A model generated the notes under the pieces. It was not told the DNA's origin, did no database searches, and was given only the letters and a program-made list of their open reading frames with translations. From Motilimonas cestriensis (GTDB lineage Bacteria > Pseudomonadota > Gammaproteobacteria > Enterobacterales > CBDFNC01), in assembly GCF_021295315.1 (NCBI RefSeq), contig NZ_JAIMJA010000007.1, positions 62,001-126,000 on the forward strand: a DNA stretch of 64,000 bases, given 5' to 3'. The position numbers were made by a program, and so were the translations under genes. This document shows, one piece after another, positions 1 through 9,839 of the stretch (position 1 is the stretch's first letter; each line of letters begins with the position of its first letter).

Positions 1-686
1 TCGCCTTCGCCATTAGTCAGTTACTGCGCCCACCCGCATATATCTCAGGTGGAGAGATATTACTCAATGGCGATAACACCTTAACCATGGATAAAAAAAC
101 CATTGCCAAAACACGCTGGTCAAAAGTCAGCATGGTATTTCAAAGTGCCATGAACAGCTTGAATCCAGTATTAACCATCGAAGAACAATTTCGTGACATG
201 TTCTATCGCCATAAAGGCTATGACGAGACTGAGTCGGCAAAGCGGGCGGGACAATTGTTGGAGCTGGTTGGGATCAACCCGAACCGCTTGAAGGACTATC
301 CCCATCAATTTTCTGGTGGCATGCGACAGCGAATAGTGATCGCAATTGGTCTCGCCCTTAATCCTGATTTATTGATCATGGATGAGCCCACCACTGCCCT
401 TGATGTTGTTGTCCAACGCGAGATCCTGTTACAAATTCATGCGTTGAGAAAAGAGTTTGGCTTTTCAGTATTGTTTATTACTCACGATCTTAGCTTAATG
501 ACGCAACTGTGCGATCGCATCGGCGTCATGTTAAAGGGAGAACTGGTTGAAGTTGGCAAGGCCAAGGATATTTTGCTCCGACCACAGCATCCTTACACAC
601 AAAAACTTTGGCAATCTATTCCCGCCGCTTTTGAGCAAAACATCGCCGAGCAACGCGCAACAAACACTAGGGAGGTATTCGCATGA
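1..686 (+). CDS. Peptide/oligosaccharide ABC importer ATPase, DppD-like (5' end outside window)
   Basis: ATP-binding subunit of a DppD/OppD-type importer. The reading frame is open from base 3, so the gene starts upstream of the window; the Walker A motif is missing from view, while the Q-loop (VFQSAMNSLNP), signature (FSGGMRQR), Walker B (LLIMDEPTTALD), switch His (ITHD) and the C-terminal HPYT oligopeptide-family tail are present. Its stop overlaps the next ATPase gene by 4 nt (ATGA), with an AGGGAGG ribosome site just inside the 3' end, so the two are translationally coupled. The permease genes are presumably upstream. Family assignment is firm; substrate (peptide versus chito/cello-oligosaccharide) is not decidable from the ATPase. 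Confidence 0.9.
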   Translation, partial: AFAISQLLRPPAYISGGEILLNGDNTLTMDKKTIAKTRWSKVSMVFQSAMNSLNPVLTIEEQFRDMFYRHKGYDETESAKRAGQLLELVGINPNRLKDYPHQFSGGMRQRIVIAIGLALNPDLLIMDEPTTALDVVVQREILLQIHALRKEFGFSVLFITHDLSLMTQLCDRIGVMLKGELVEVGKAKDILLRPQHPYTQKLWQSIPAAFEQNIAEQRATNTREVFA

Positions 687-1627
687 CCTTATTAAACCCA
701 CCATCGAGTGATATTTTAGTCACAGTTAAGAACATGACTAAAACCTTTAACACGGGAAAAGGCTTGCATAAAAGGCAGGTTCACGCGCTACGTAATGTTA
801 GCTTTGAACTGAAAAAAGGCCGAGCACTAGCATTGGTAGGTGAAAGTGGATCTGGTAAAAGTACTGTGGCACGGCTACTGACTCGCATGCACCTTCATAA
901 CAGCGGCGAAGTGCTGTACCGAGGCCAAGATATTAATGAATTTAATACTCATCGAGAGCTAGCCCAGTACCGAAAGAACATCCAAATGATCTTTCAAGAC
1001 CCTTATGGCTCACTTAACCCTGCCCATACTATTTATCACCACCTAGCGCGCCCTTTATTTACCCATGGCCACGTGAAGACTAAAATTCAAGCAATTGAAA
1101 AAGTTAATGATTTACTGCGTTTGGTTGAATTAGATCCCGAAGCCACCGCCAGTAAATATCCTCATCAACTATCAGGCGGGCAACGCCAGCGTGTTTCTAT
1201 TGCCCGTACCGTTGCAATTGGCGCTGAAATTATTTTAGCCGATGAACCAACCAGTATGCTCGATGTGTCCATCCGTTTGGATATCTTAAAGCTCTTGAAT
1301 AAGATGAAAAATGAGCAAGACATGACGTTTCTATACATCACGCACGACATAGCAACAGCAAGGTACTTTGCCGAAGAAATCGCAATTATGTATCAAGGAC
1401 AGATTGTCGAATGGGGCAATACGAGCAGTGTTATTGACAATCCACAACACCCCTACACACAGTTGTTGCTTTCTGCGGTGCCCAACCCACACATTAGTTT
1501 TACTGAAGCGGCTATCGAAGGCAGTGAATTACTTGAACAAGCCAATACTATTAGGGAAAAGAGTATGGCGCCAATTGTAGAGACAGTTGAATACAACAGT
1601 CAGCATTTTTACGCGCAACACGATTAA
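683..1627 (+). CDS. Peptide/oligosaccharide ABC importer ATPase, DppF-like
   Basis: Second ATPase of the importer, 314 aa, the usual length for DppF/OppF. It has Walker A (GESGSGKST, about residues 53-61), Q-loop (IFQDPYGSLNP), signature (LSGGQRQR), Walker B (ILADEPTSMLD), switch His (ITHD) and the C-terminal HPYT motif. It overlaps the upstream ATPase by 4 nt and would pair with it as a heterodimer on the cytoplasmic face of two permeases not in view. A bidirectional hairpin terminator follows. The gene coding the probable binding protein converges from the other side, which is less usual than having it at the head of the operon. Confidence 0.92.
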   Translation: MTLLNPPSSDILVTVKNMTKTFNTGKGLHKRQVHALRNVSFELKKGRALALVGESGSGKSTVARLLTRMHLHNSGEVLYRGQDINEFNTHRELAQYRKNIQMIFQDPYGSLNPAHTIYHHLARPLFTHGHVKTKIQAIEKVNDLLRLVELDPEATASKYPHQLSGGQRQRVSIARTVAIGAEIILADEPTSMLDVSIRLDILKLLNKMKNEQDMTFLYITHDIATARYFAEEIAIMYQGQIVEWGNTSSVIDNPQHPYTQLLLSAVPNPHISFTEAAIEGSELLEQANTIREKSMAPIVETVEYNSQHFYAQHD

Positions 1628-1675
1628 CTAATTAACCCGAGTTTTAGATAAGCGAAACAGAGGTTAATTAAACTC

Positions 1676-1714
1676 AAAAAAAAACCGATACAGCCAAGCT
1701 GTATCGGTTTTTTG
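1676..1714. terminator. Bidirectional intrinsic terminator
   Basis: A perfect 10-bp stem (ACCGATACAG / CTGTATCGGT, 1684-1693 and 1699-1708) with a 5-nt loop is flanked by an A-run on the left and a T-run on the right. It can end transcripts from the ABC ATPases (+) and the convergent binding-protein gene (-). Confidence 0.9.
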
Positions 1715-1728
1715 TCAGTCTTGAACTG

Positions 1729-3414
1729 TTAATTCATCACAGTATCACTAATTACAGGCTCAAGTGATAGGACATGTAATAAACGCTCAGGTATGTCAGG
1801 GTGGATAACCGGAATACCACCTGGGTTCTCTTCGTTAAACCAACCTTTAAAGTTCACATCATCGTATTGATAATTGAAATTTGAACTGATAACGGGAACA
1901 GTAATTTGTTGCGCACCAATGCGCTCCTCAATGCGATACATGATATCTAAGCGCACTTCTTCATCATTAGTACGATTAAAGGCATCTATCAATTTATCTA
2001 GCATCTCATCGGCATAGTGATGCCCGGCAAAGCGGTTCTTATCAAACTGTGATGAGTGAAATCCAGAGTGATAATACAAATGCGGAGTCGCGCCAGCAAA
2101 GTAGTTAGTAAATTGCGCGTCATAGTTACCCGCCTTCACTAAATCGACTAGTTCGCCAAATTCAGGTGTTGCCAGCGAGGCATTAATGCCTAACTCTTGT
2201 AGCCCTTCAATAGCAATCTCAACGGTTTTTATATGATCTGACCAACCATTAGGGACCAATATCTCAAAACTAAACTGAGTCCCATCTGGATTGTCTAGCC
2301 AGCCATCATTGTCAATGTCTTCAAACCCTACATCCCGTAACAATTTAGCGGCATAAGCTTTGTTATAAGTATTAAATTTACCATATTTCTGTCTCACTAG
2401 CGGGTCAGACCAACTTTTAAACTGGTCGCCCAAGCCACTTGGGTAGTTATTCTCAACCCAGTAGCCTGAGCCCGCCTCTTCAACCATGCGTTTTCTGTCC
2501 ATCGCCATTGAAAATGCTCGACGGAAACTTAAATTATTAAATGCCTTACGATTATTCTCATTGGGTGATTTAAAGTTCATTACAAACGATGCAGAGCCAG
2601 CCGCAGGAAACCAATAACGAGTACTGGGATTTTTGCTAAGTAATGCTTCTTCAATGTTAGGAATAAAAGACGAGGTCCAATCTAAACGACCCTTGATGGC
2701 AGCAGCTAACAAATCTTTGTTACTGGTAATGATTGGGCTTTGTAAGCAATCAATTTTAAGCTGCTCATTCTGGTAGTAGTGGGGATTTCGGCATTGCATG
2801 TAAACTTGCCAAGAAAACATCGGAACCTGAGTAAATGGGCCAGTACCAACAGGGTCAGGGTTGGTAAAATTGGGGATATCTCTTACCATGGAAAAAATGT
2901 GCTTCGGCACTATCGGCGCTCTTACAATACGCGTGGCTATCCCGGTGTCGACTTTATTAAGCCTGATGCTCACCCTGTAAGCACTTTCTTTTATAATACT
3001 ATCGATGTCATCAGCTAAACCTCTTACATCAAGCGCACCACCTCTTGCCGCTAAGCGTAGTGAATAGACTACGTCGTCAGCAGTAAAATTTGTGCCATCT
3101 GACCATTTAACGCCTCTTCTCAAATCAAACGTAAGGGTTTTAAGATCTGACGAAAAACGATGATCGGTGGCAAGGCGATAAACAGGCTTGCCACCTTGCA
3201 GCTCATTGAAAACGATTAATGGTTCGTAAATAAATTGCATCGTCGTGGGCAAACGATGAGCTGAATTAAAAGGATTAAAATTTCGGACCCAGTTTTGCCT
3301 AAATTCAGAGACAATGGTAAGAGAAACATTTTTTGCAGCAGCAATGGTTGGGGTCATTGCAATAGCCAGCCCAAATCCTAGAGCACAGCCAATTCGAGAT
3401 GCAACTTTAAGCAT
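1729..3414 (-). CDS. Periplasmic substrate-binding protein, family 5 (peptide or oligosaccharide)
   Basis: Family 5 extracellular solute-binding protein (SBP_bac_5), 561 aa. It has an N-terminal signal peptide with cleavage near TIAAA-KN, then the typical hallmarks: YEPLIVFN, LRRGVKWSDGTNFTADDVVYS (split here as LRRGVKWSDG and FTADDVVYS) and VGTGPF. The early WVRNFNPF stretch and length recall the chitobiose/cello-oligosaccharide binding proteins of Vibrio, so a beta-oligosaccharide is as plausible as a peptide; this is inference from memory of that family. It lies convergent to the two ABC ATPases and is probably their partner. A CRP-like palindrome sits about 50 bp upstream of its start. 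Confidence 0.85.
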   Translation of the reverse strand: MLKVASRIGCALGFGLAIAMTPTIAAAKNVSLTIVSEFRQNWVRNFNPFNSAHRLPTTMQFIYEPLIVFNELQGGKPVYRLATDHRFSSDLKTLTFDLRRGVKWSDGTNFTADDVVYSLRLAARGGALDVRGLADDIDSIIKESAYRVSIRLNKVDTGIATRIVRAPIVPKHIFSMVRDIPNFTNPDPVGTGPFTQVPMFSWQVYMQCRNPHYYQNEQLKIDCLQSPIITSNKDLLAAAIKGRLDWTSSFIPNIEEALLSKNPSTRYWFPAAGSASFVMNFKSPNENNRKAFNNLSFRRAFSMAMDRKRMVEEAGSGYWVENNYPSGLGDQFKSWSDPLVRQKYGKFNTYNKAYAAKLLRDVGFEDIDNDGWLDNPDGTQFSFEILVPNGWSDHIKTVEIAIEGLQELGINASLATPEFGELVDLVKAGNYDAQFTNYFAGATPHLYYHSGFHSSQFDKNRFAGHHYADEMLDKLIDAFNRTNDEEVRLDIMYRIEERIGAQQITVPVISSNFNYQYDDVNFKGWFNEENPGGIPVIHPDIPERLLHVLSLEPVISDTVMN

Positions 3415-3972
3415 TTATTGTCCTTGTAAACGCGAGTAATAAATAATTTAGCTAGGTTAAGTTTGCGATATTAATCACAATTGCTGTTTAAGTGACATTT
3501 TTATTTCATGTATTTTATATGCAGATAAATAAATGTAAATCAAATACTTTCAAACTGAGACGTTGAAACCGCTCAGATTAAAGCTATCAACATTTGTTAA
3601 TACAGGGTTGCAAACATTTATATTCTGAATACTCAATATTAAGCTTTGATTTATTGATCTTTTCTATTTTACATTTATAGCTCTTTACGAGCATCCCCCC
3701 CGGTATCACGCCAGCATCCTCATTCCTTTGGCTAAATCAAACCACAGTTTTTAATGCCCTAAATTGGCCTATTTCATTTACAAGAACTAAGCTAAACACT
3801 GAAATAACAGTCAAAAGTCGTTCATTTATCAAGCAATAATCCATATCTACGACTAATGTTTATGTTTGATTTTTGTTATAACTTTGTTAAATATGTTGTA
3901 ACCATAACGGCCAGTTTTTAAGTTTCATGGCGTTATTGATAACAATACCTCTGACTTGAAAGGAATAGATTA
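3415..3972. other. Divergent intergenic region, AT-rich
   Basis: 558 bp between the divergent binding-protein gene and aapJ. Apart from the CRP-like site, the right part has a GTTATAAC palindrome near 3878 followed by GTTGTAAC, possibly an operator for the aap operon, and an AAAGGA ribosome site at 3958-3963. No convincing coding sequence is seen on either strand. Confidence 0.6.
3464..3479 (-). promoter_or_regulatory. Candidate CRP site upstream of binding-protein gene
   Basis: On the minus strand the 16-mer reads TGTGATTAATATCGCA, matching the CRP consensus TGTGA-N6-TCACA at 9 of 10 informative positions. It lies 50-65 bp upstream of the start codon, where it could control the binding-protein gene. 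Regulation is inferred from the motif alone. Confidence 0.4.
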
Positions 3973-4989
3973 ATGAATAGAACCAAAATTGCTCTGTCAC
4001 TCACTGCCGCGCTGGCACTTATTCCAATGACCTCTTCTGCTGGCACACTCGAAAACGTAGTAAAAAAAGGCGAACTCAACTGTGGCGTGTCAACGGGTAT
4101 CCCGGGCTTCTCTGCAACCAACTCCAAAGGGGTCTGGGAAGGTATTGATGTTGATTTTTGTAAAGCCATTGCAAGTGCAGTACTAGGCAATGCCGATAAA
4201 GTTAAGTATATCCCCCTCACCGCGAAAGAAAGGTTTACAGCATTGCAAAGCGGTGAAATTGACGTGTTAGTGCGATCATCAACTTGGACATCGAGCCGTG
4301 ATACTTCACTTGGTCTTAATTTCGCCGGCGTCAATTACTATGATGGACAAGGCTTCCTTATTAACAAAAAGTTGGGTATTTCGTCAGCCAAAGAGCTTGA
4401 TGGCGCAACCTTCTGTATCCAAGCGGGCACGACCACTGAATTGAACTTAACAGATTATTTCAAATCTCAAAAAATGGAATACAAAGCGGTCACTTATGAC
4501 ACCTCAGGCCAAACTATTGATGGCTTTAAAAAAGGCCGCTGTGACGCGGTCACATCAGATGCATCACAACTGTACGGCTTAAGACTTAAAATGGACGATC
4601 CAAATTCGGTCATGGTACTGCCAGAAATTATTTCAAAAGAGCCGCTAGGCCCAGTTGTGCGCCAAGGGGATGATGATTGGTTTAATGTCGTGCGCTGGAG
4701 CCTATTTGCTGTTTTAGAAGCAGAAGAGCTGGGGATTACGATGGCCAATGTTGATGCCCAAATGAAATCCGATAATCCAAGCGTCAAACGCTTACTGGGG
4801 ACGTCGGGTGACGCTGGTGCCAGCCTCGGCCTTGATGCCAAATGGGCTTATAACATGATTAAGCAAGTCGGTAACTACGGCGAAATGTTTGACCGTAACG
4901 TGGGTAAAGATTCACCTCTTAACATTGACCGTGGTTTAAACAAACTGTGGAATCAAGGGGGCTTAATGTACCCAATGCCAATTAGATAA
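3973..4989 (+). CDS. aapJ: General L-amino acid-binding periplasmic protein AapJ
   Basis: Periplasmic receptor of the Aap general L-amino acid importer, family 3 solute-binding protein, 338 aa. A cleavable signal peptide ends near TSSA-GT. Hallmarks include GELNCGVSTG, the GVWEGIDVDFCKAIA block and TAKERFTALQSGEIDVL. It is the first gene of aapJQMP and is followed by a GC-rich hairpin that may raise its level over the membrane subunits. The start has an AAAGGA ribosome site 9 nt upstream. Family known to bind a broad set of L-amino acids; substrate range here is inferred from homology. Confidence 0.95.
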   Translation: MNRTKIALSLTAALALIPMTSSAGTLENVVKKGELNCGVSTGIPGFSATNSKGVWEGIDVDFCKAIASAVLGNADKVKYIPLTAKERFTALQSGEIDVLVRSSTWTSSRDTSLGLNFAGVNYYDGQGFLINKKLGISSAKELDGATFCIQAGTTTELNLTDYFKSQKMEYKAVTYDTSGQTIDGFKKGRCDAVTSDASQLYGLRLKMDDPNSVMVLPEIISKEPLGPVVRQGDDDWFNVVRWSLFAVLEAEELGITMANVDAQMKSDNPSVKRLLGTSGDAGASLGLDAKWAYNMIKQVGNYGEMFDRNVGKDSPLNIDRGLNKLWNQGGLMYPMPIR

Positions 4990-5010
4990 CCCACCGCAAT
5001 ATGTAGTATC

Positions 5011-5027
5011 GGGGGGCTTTGCCCCCC
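5011..5027 (+). promoter_or_regulatory. Intra-operon hairpin between aapJ and aapQ
   Basis: GGGGGGC-TTT-GCCCCCC forms a 7-bp all-GC stem with a 3-nt loop and no U-tract. Such hairpins after a binding-protein gene commonly protect its mRNA or cause partial termination, giving excess AapJ over the permeases. Confidence 0.65.
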
Positions 5028-5044
5028 TTATAAAGGGAATGGAT

Positions 5045-6232
5045 ATGAGTAATCCCCCAAACACCCCCACAAGCTCAGTGAGTTTTTTTAACAACCCAAA
5101 AAACCGCGCGATAATATTTCAAGTTCTCGCCCTTGGATTTGTGGTTTTCTTAGCTTATTACTTTGCCAATAACATGTTCGCTAACATTGAGGCCCGCGGC
5201 ATCGAAACCGGTTTTTCATTTTTAGACCAAGTGGCTGGTTTTGGAATTAGCCAAACTTTAGTCGCCTATGATGATGGCTCGTCCACCTACTCGCGTGTTT
5301 TTCTCGTCGGTGTGTTAAATACCTTACTAGTCTCTGGCATCGCCATTTTTTTTACTACTATACTCGGCTTGCTGATCGGTATTGGCCGTTTATCGAACAA
5401 CTTTTTGGTTGCTAAGTTGTCGATGGTTTATGTCGAAACCTTCCGTAACATTCCAATACTACTGCAAATATTGTTTTGGTATAACGTTGTACTCGCGGCC
5501 CTGCCAAGCCCGCGGCAAAGCCTGTCTTACTTTGGTGAATACTTTTTAAATAACCGCGGTTTTCTTATGCCAAGACCAATAATGGAAGATAACAGCGGCT
5601 ATATATTGGCAGCCCTTATCCTAGCGTGTATCGGGGTATTTTTTTTAGCGCGATGGGCCATTAAGCGCCATGATGACACTGGTGAAGAGTTTCCTATTTT
5701 TACTGTCGGCGGTGCCATTATTCTCTTAGCCCCAGTCTTGGTTTACTTCGTTGCAGGACAACCTATTTCAAGTGAGATACCCGAATTAAAAGGGTTTAAC
5801 TTCAAAGGGGGTTGGGTCATTATTCCTGAGTTACTGGCGCTGGCTTTTGCCTTGAGTATTTATACCGCGACCTACATTGCCGAAGCCGTTAGAGCGGGCA
5901 TCGAGTCGGTTCCGAAAGGGCAAAAAGAAGCAGCCAATTCTCTCGGCTTGAAAGAACATGTCATTTTGAGAAAGGTCATTTTACCGCAAGCACTTCGGGT
6001 AATCATTCCGCCCGTAATCAACCAATATTTAAATTTGGTAAAAAACTCTTCACTTGCCACCGCCATTGGCTACCCAGAAATCGTGACCCTCTTTTCTGGA
6101 ACGACCTTAAACCAAGTGGGCCAAGCCATTGAGATAATCTTAATGACCATGGCGGTATATCTCCTCTTTAGCATAGTGATCTCATTACTGCTGAACTGGA
6201 TCAATGCGAAAATGGAAATTAAGGGGCGATAA
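5045..6232 (+). CDS. aapQ: General L-amino acid ABC permease AapQ
   Basis: HisM/GlnP-type inner-membrane permease of the Aap importer, about 395 aa, longer than single-domain amino acid permeases, as normal for AapQ. N-terminal hydrophobic helix, several more membrane segments, and the EAA loop near the C-terminus (EAANSLGLKEHVILRKVILPQ) that docks on AapP. An ATG at 5039 is only 1 nt after the GGG of the ribosome site, so the ATG at 5045 (MSNPPN) is preferred. It ends 1 nt before the aapM start. Confidence 0.93.
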   Translation: MSNPPNTPTSSVSFFNNPKNRAIIFQVLALGFVVFLAYYFANNMFANIEARGIETGFSFLDQVAGFGISQTLVAYDDGSSTYSRVFLVGVLNTLLVSGIAIFFTTILGLLIGIGRLSNNFLVAKLSMVYVETFRNIPILLQILFWYNVVLAALPSPRQSLSYFGEYFLNNRGFLMPRPIMEDNSGYILAALILACIGVFFLARWAIKRHDDTGEEFPIFTVGGAIILLAPVLVYFVAGQPISSEIPELKGFNFKGGWVIIPELLALAFALSIYTATYIAEAVRAGIESVPKGQKEAANSLGLKEHVILRKVILPQALRVIIPPVINQYLNLVKNSSLATAIGYPEIVTLFSGTTLNQVGQAIEIILMTMAVYLLFSIVISLLLNWINAKMEIKGR

Positions 6233-6233
6233 C

Positions 6234-7316
6234 ATGGCTATTTATGACATAAAAGAGGCGAAGCCCGCGCCAATTAATAACCGAGGCCTCGTGTTTTGGC
6301 TCAGAAAAAATTTGTTTTCTGACATAAAGAACTCATTACTTTCACTTTTTTGTATTTATTTTCTCTTTATTACCGTTCCCCCGGCGCTGGATTGGCTCAT
6401 TTTCAGTGCTACGTGGTCAGGCAGCCAAGAAGATATCGTCAAAGATGGCGCGCGTTGGATTTTTATTATTGAGAAGTTTGATCAGTTTATTTATGGCTTC
6501 TATCCAGAAAATCTACATTGGCGGCCGCTGTTTGTCGCAGCGTTAACAGTAGCATTTGTTGCAAGTGTAAAACTGCTCAACAATATCAAACTTAAAATAG
6601 TCATTATTTTACTCTACCCTTTTGTATCCATTGTGTTTATTCACGGCGGCTTATTTGGTCTAGAAACCGTTGAAACCAACAAATGGGGTGGCCTAATGCT
6701 AACTGTCATTGTTGCGGCGGTCGGTATCATTGCGTCATTTCCCATTGGTATTTTATTGGCTCTTGGGCGTCAATCGAATATGCCTATCGTTAAAACCTTG
6801 TGTGTTGGCTTTATCGAGTTTGTCCGCGGTGTTCCGTTGATTACTATCTTGTTTATGGCCTCTGTGGTTTTACCTTTATTTTTCCACGATGGCATTGATT
6901 TTGACAAGTTACTTAGGGCGTTGATTGGGATCACCTTGTTCCAAGCCGCCTATATCGCAGAAGTAGTACGCGGCGGCTTACAAGCTATTCCTAAAGGCCA
7001 ATATGAAGCCAGTGAGTCATTAGGTTTAAGCTATTGGCAAGGCATGATTTTGATTATTTTGCCACAAGCATTAAAAATCTCGATCCCAAACTTAGTCGGC
7101 TCATTTATCTCGTTATTCAAAGACACAACCCTAGTGTTGATCATCGGGTTATTTGACATTCTCGCCATGGTGACGCTCACCAACAGTGACTCAAACTGGC
7201 TTGGCTATGAAGTAGAAGGGTATGTATTCGTCACCTTTATCTACTGGATATTTTGTTTCTCAATGTCGCAATATTCTAAATCTGTCGAAAGACGCTTTAA
7301 TACAGAACTTAAATAG
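6234..7316 (+). CDS. aapM: General L-amino acid ABC permease AapM
   Basis: Second permease subunit, about 360 aa from the ATG at 6234, which follows the aapQ stop directly and has AAGGGG 7 nt upstream; an in-frame ATG at 6204 inside aapQ lacks such a site. Multiple membrane helices, a [16 protein letters not shown] segment and the EAA loop ([15 protein letters not shown]) are typical of AapM. It forms the translocation pore with AapQ. It is followed by aapP after 8 nt. Confidence 0.93.
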   Translation: MAIYDIKEAKPAPINNRGLVFWLRKNLFSDIKNSLLSLFCIYFLFITVPPALDWLIFSATWSGSQEDIVKDGARWIFIIEKFDQFIYGFYPENLHWRPLFVAALTVAFVASVKLLNNIKLKIVIILLYPFVSIVFIHGGLFGLETVETNKWGGLMLTVIVAAVGIIASFPIGILLALGRQSNMPIVKTLCVGFIEFVRGVPLITILFMASVVLPLFFHDGIDFDKLLRALIGITLFQAAYIAEVVRGGLQAIPKGQYEASESLGLSYWQGMILIILPQALKISIPNLVGSFISLFKDTTLVLIIGLFDILAMVTLTNSDSNWLGYEVEGYVFVTFIYWIFCFSMSQYSKSVERRFNTELK

Positions 7317-7324
7317 GTAACGCC

Positions 7325-8071
7325 ATGTCGACAAATGAATTTATGATCCGAATGGAAAATGTTAACAAGTGGTACGGGGATTTTCACGTGCTCAAAGATG
7401 TTAACCTTAATGTTAAAAAAGGCGAGAAGGTCGTTATCTGTGGCCCTTCGGGATCCGGTAAATCGACCACCATTCGCTGCTTAAACCACTTAGAAAAGTT
7501 TCAACAAGGTAAAATTTTTATTGGTGAAACAGAGCTAATTGAAGATGTGAAAATTGTTCGCCATATTCGCTCAAAAGTGGGCATGGTGTTCCAACATTTC
7601 AACTTGTTCCCACATTTATCCGTACTTGAAAACCTGGTCATTGCGCCAACTTGGGTACATAAAAAGCCACGTAAAGAAGCCATAGAAACCGCGATGTATT
7701 ACTTAGACCGAGTGAAAATATCGGATCAAGCGAACAAATATCCTAATCAGCTATCTGGTGGACAGCAGCAGCGCGTGGCAGTGGCTCGTTGTTTATGTTT
7801 TAACCCAGAAATTATGCTATTTGACGAGCCCACCTCGGCATTAGACCCGGAAATGGTGTCAGAGGTATTAGACGTAATGGTTGAGCTAGCTGATGAGGGG
7901 ATCACCATGATTTGTGTCACCCACGAGATGGGCTTTGCTAAAAAAGTCGCTGACCGCGTGATTTTTATGGATGGCGGGCAAATCATTGAAGAAAACGAAC
8001 CTCATACCTTCTTTGAACAGCCCGAATCTGACCGATTAAAGCTGTTTCTCGACCAAATTTTATCTCACTAA
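7325..8071 (+). CDS. aapP: General L-amino acid ABC importer ATPase AapP
   Basis: ATPase of the Aap importer, 248 aa, GlnQ/HisP type. Walker [10 protein letters not shown] at residues 40-48, Q-loop [17 protein letters not shown], signature [13 protein letters not shown], Walker [13 protein letters not shown], switch His VTHEM. It is the last gene of aapJQMP and is followed by a hairpin terminator. All catalytic motifs are intact, so the operon looks complete and functional. Confidence 0.95.
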   Translation: MSTNEFMIRMENVNKWYGDFHVLKDVNLNVKKGEKVVICGPSGSGKSTTIRCLNHLEKFQQGKIFIGETELIEDVKIVRHIRSKVGMVFQHFNLFPHLSVLENLVIAPTWVHKKPRKEAIETAMYYLDRVKISDQANKYPNQLSGGQQQRVAVARCLCFNPEIMLFDEPTSALDPEMVSEVLDVMVELADEGITMICVTHEMGFAKKVADRVIFMDGGQIIEENEPHTFFEQPESDRLKLFLDQILSH

Positions 8072-8080
8072 TCCAACTTC

Positions 8081-8107
8081 GGCTGTGTTAGAAACACAGC
8101 CATTTTC
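8081..8107 (+). terminator. Terminator of aapJQMP
   Basis: GGCTGTGT-TAGAA-ACACAGCC, an 8-bp stem at 8081-8101, followed by ATTTTCT, 10 nt after the aapP stop. Confidence 0.8.
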
Positions 8108-8186
8108 TATCGAAAAATCAATCTGTCTGGCATTTACCAGCCATAAGCAGTAATCTAAAAATCTGATCATTTTTAGGATTTCTATT

Positions 8187-8753
8187 ATGCAACTGTTTGG
8201 TAGTTTTACTTCGCCTTATGTCCGTCACTGTCGTCTTGTTTTAGCGCAAACAGGGTTGGAGTGTGAATTTGTAGAAACCGATGCTGTGGCTAGCGCCGAG
8301 CTTTCACCCACCAAGAAAGTGCCATTTTTAATTGATGGCGCTCTCACTCTGACGGATTCGGTGGTGATCCTAAAGTACCTAAGAGAAAAAGCTGGCCAAG
8401 TGTTTTTTTCTGAAATGAAGGATTTTGAACTGTTTGCGATGGTGAACACGGTAATGGACGCAACAGTCAATATCTTCTTTTTGGAAAAGCAAGATAATAT
8501 CCAAGTGAGCGACAGTCAGTATTTACAACGTCAACAAGGGCGAGTAGAAAGTGGCTTAGCATGCCTCAACCAAGCGGCTCTAACAGATAAACTGCCTCTA
8601 TCAGATGGACAGCTACGCCTGGCATGCTTCTTAGATTGGGGTGTATATCGCCAACGGATTGATTTAACCCCATATTCTGCTCTAGCCGCATTATTAACAT
8701 TAGCAAAAACAGATCCCCAGTTTACTGCTACTGCCCCGCCAGAAAATTCTTAA
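8187..8753 (+). CDS. Glutathione S-transferase family protein
   Basis: 188-aa GST-like protein. The N-terminal thioredoxin-like domain is clear (LFGSFTSPYVRHCRLVL, the TKKVPFLID cis-Pro segment and LTDSVVILKYL, which binds the gamma-glutamyl part of glutathione). The C-terminal helical domain is short, making the protein slightly smaller than the usual 200-220 aa. The catalytic Ser/Cys region SPYVR suggests a beta/zeta-like bacterial GST. Cytoplasmic; substrate unknown. It is a single gene with an AGGA ribosome site and a hairpin terminator downstream. Confidence 0.85.
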   Translation: MQLFGSFTSPYVRHCRLVLAQTGLECEFVETDAVASAELSPTKKVPFLIDGALTLTDSVVILKYLREKAGQVFFSEMKDFELFAMVNTVMDATVNIFFLEKQDNIQVSDSQYLQRQQGRVESGLACLNQAALTDKLPLSDGQLRLACFLDWGVYRQRIDLTPYSALAALLTLAKTDPQFTATAPPENS

Positions 8754-8816
8754 TCAATACTCAATCGACTTCAACATGCATACTGAAGTTAAGCATTTCC
8801 AGGTTGGGTATTATTT

Positions 8817-8837
8817 GGCGGCTAACGCCGCCATTTT
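8817..8837. terminator. Hairpin terminator between GST and yedI
   Basis: GGCGGC-TAAC-GCCGCC stem-loop followed by ATTTT on the plus strand, between two convergent genes. Confidence 0.7.
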
Positions 8838-8847
8838 GCCAGCGCGA

Positions 8848-9744
8848 TTATACATTTCGCGGAAATACTTTTACTGCCAAAGTAACAACGGTGTAAACCA
8901 TGGCACCTGCAATCACGCCAACTAAGCCATTAATTATCATGGGTAGAATAGATGGAAGAACGGGCACATTCACAATCGCGCCCAATACTGGGTCTATTAG
9001 ATGATGAAACACGCTGATGCTATGTGTAACTATGCCACCACCAACTAAAAACATGGCAATGGTGCCGACAAATGCGAGAACTCTCATTAAATAGGGGGCA
9101 AACTTAACTAAAGCGGTGCCAAGCCAATTTAATAGTCGCCCTGATGGGTATTTTGCAGCCCAGTAAAGACCTGCATCATCCATTTTAACGATTGCTGCGA
9201 CTAACCCGTACACGCCAACAGTCATGACAAAAGCAATCAAGCTGACAACCATAACTTGAGTCATCATGGCTTGATGCTGTACCGTGCCTAAAGCAATAAC
9301 GATAATTTCGGCGGAGAGAATAAAGTCGGTACGGATAGCGCCCTTTATTTTTTTTGCTTCAAAAGCCACGATATCAACAGCCGGTTCAACCTCTGCTTCA
9401 ATTGCTGTTTTAGGCTTGGAATGAAAGACTTTCTCAAAGCCTTCAAAACACAAGAATAAGCCCCCAATTAACAGCATCGGGGTGATCAACCAAGGCGCAA
9501 TCACACTAATTAAGAGCGCGGCAGGCACTAAGATCAGTTTGTTACGCAAAGAGCCTTTCGCCACCGCCCAGATCACTGGCAACTCTCTGTCGGCATTAAC
9601 ACCCGATACTTGTTGTGCGTTAAGGGCTAAATCATCACCTAATACGCCCGCCGTTTTCTTCGCTGCTACCTTGGTCATTAATGCAACGTCATCTAACACT
9701 GCTGCAATATCATCCAATAAGGTTAATAAACTTGCCCCTGCCAC
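8848..9744 (-). CDS. yedI: DUF808 family inner-membrane protein, YedI-like
   Basis: 298 aa, matches the YedI/DUF808 family: conserved N-terminus [20 protein letters not shown] followed by the [20 protein letters not shown] block, then repeated hydrophobic segments including [12 protein letters not shown]. Predicted multi-pass inner-membrane protein; biochemical role unknown. The start codon is GTG, preceded by a strong AAGGAG site 7 nt away. It is divergent from the YcxB-like gene. Confidence 0.9.
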   Translation of the reverse strand: MAGASLLTLLDDIAAVLDDVALMTKVAAKKTAGVLGDDLALNAQQVSGVNADRELPVIWAVAKGSLRNKLILVPAALLISVIAPWLITPMLLIGGLFLCFEGFEKVFHSKPKTAIEAEVEPAVDIVAFEAKKIKGAIRTDFILSAEIIVIALGTVQHQAMMTQVMVVSLIAFVMTVGVYGLVAAIVKMDDAGLYWAAKYPSGRLLNWLGTALVKFAPYLMRVLAFVGTIAMFLVGGGIVTHSISVFHHLIDPVLGAIVNVPVLPSILPMIINGLVGVIAGAMVYTVVTLAVKVFPRNV

Positions 9745-9839
9745 TTCGACTCCTTAATTAAACATCAAGCCAATGCAGACTTGCTTTCGGCTTTATCTGG
9801 CTATGATATACTGCATTTTCCATTATTGGGACGTATATT

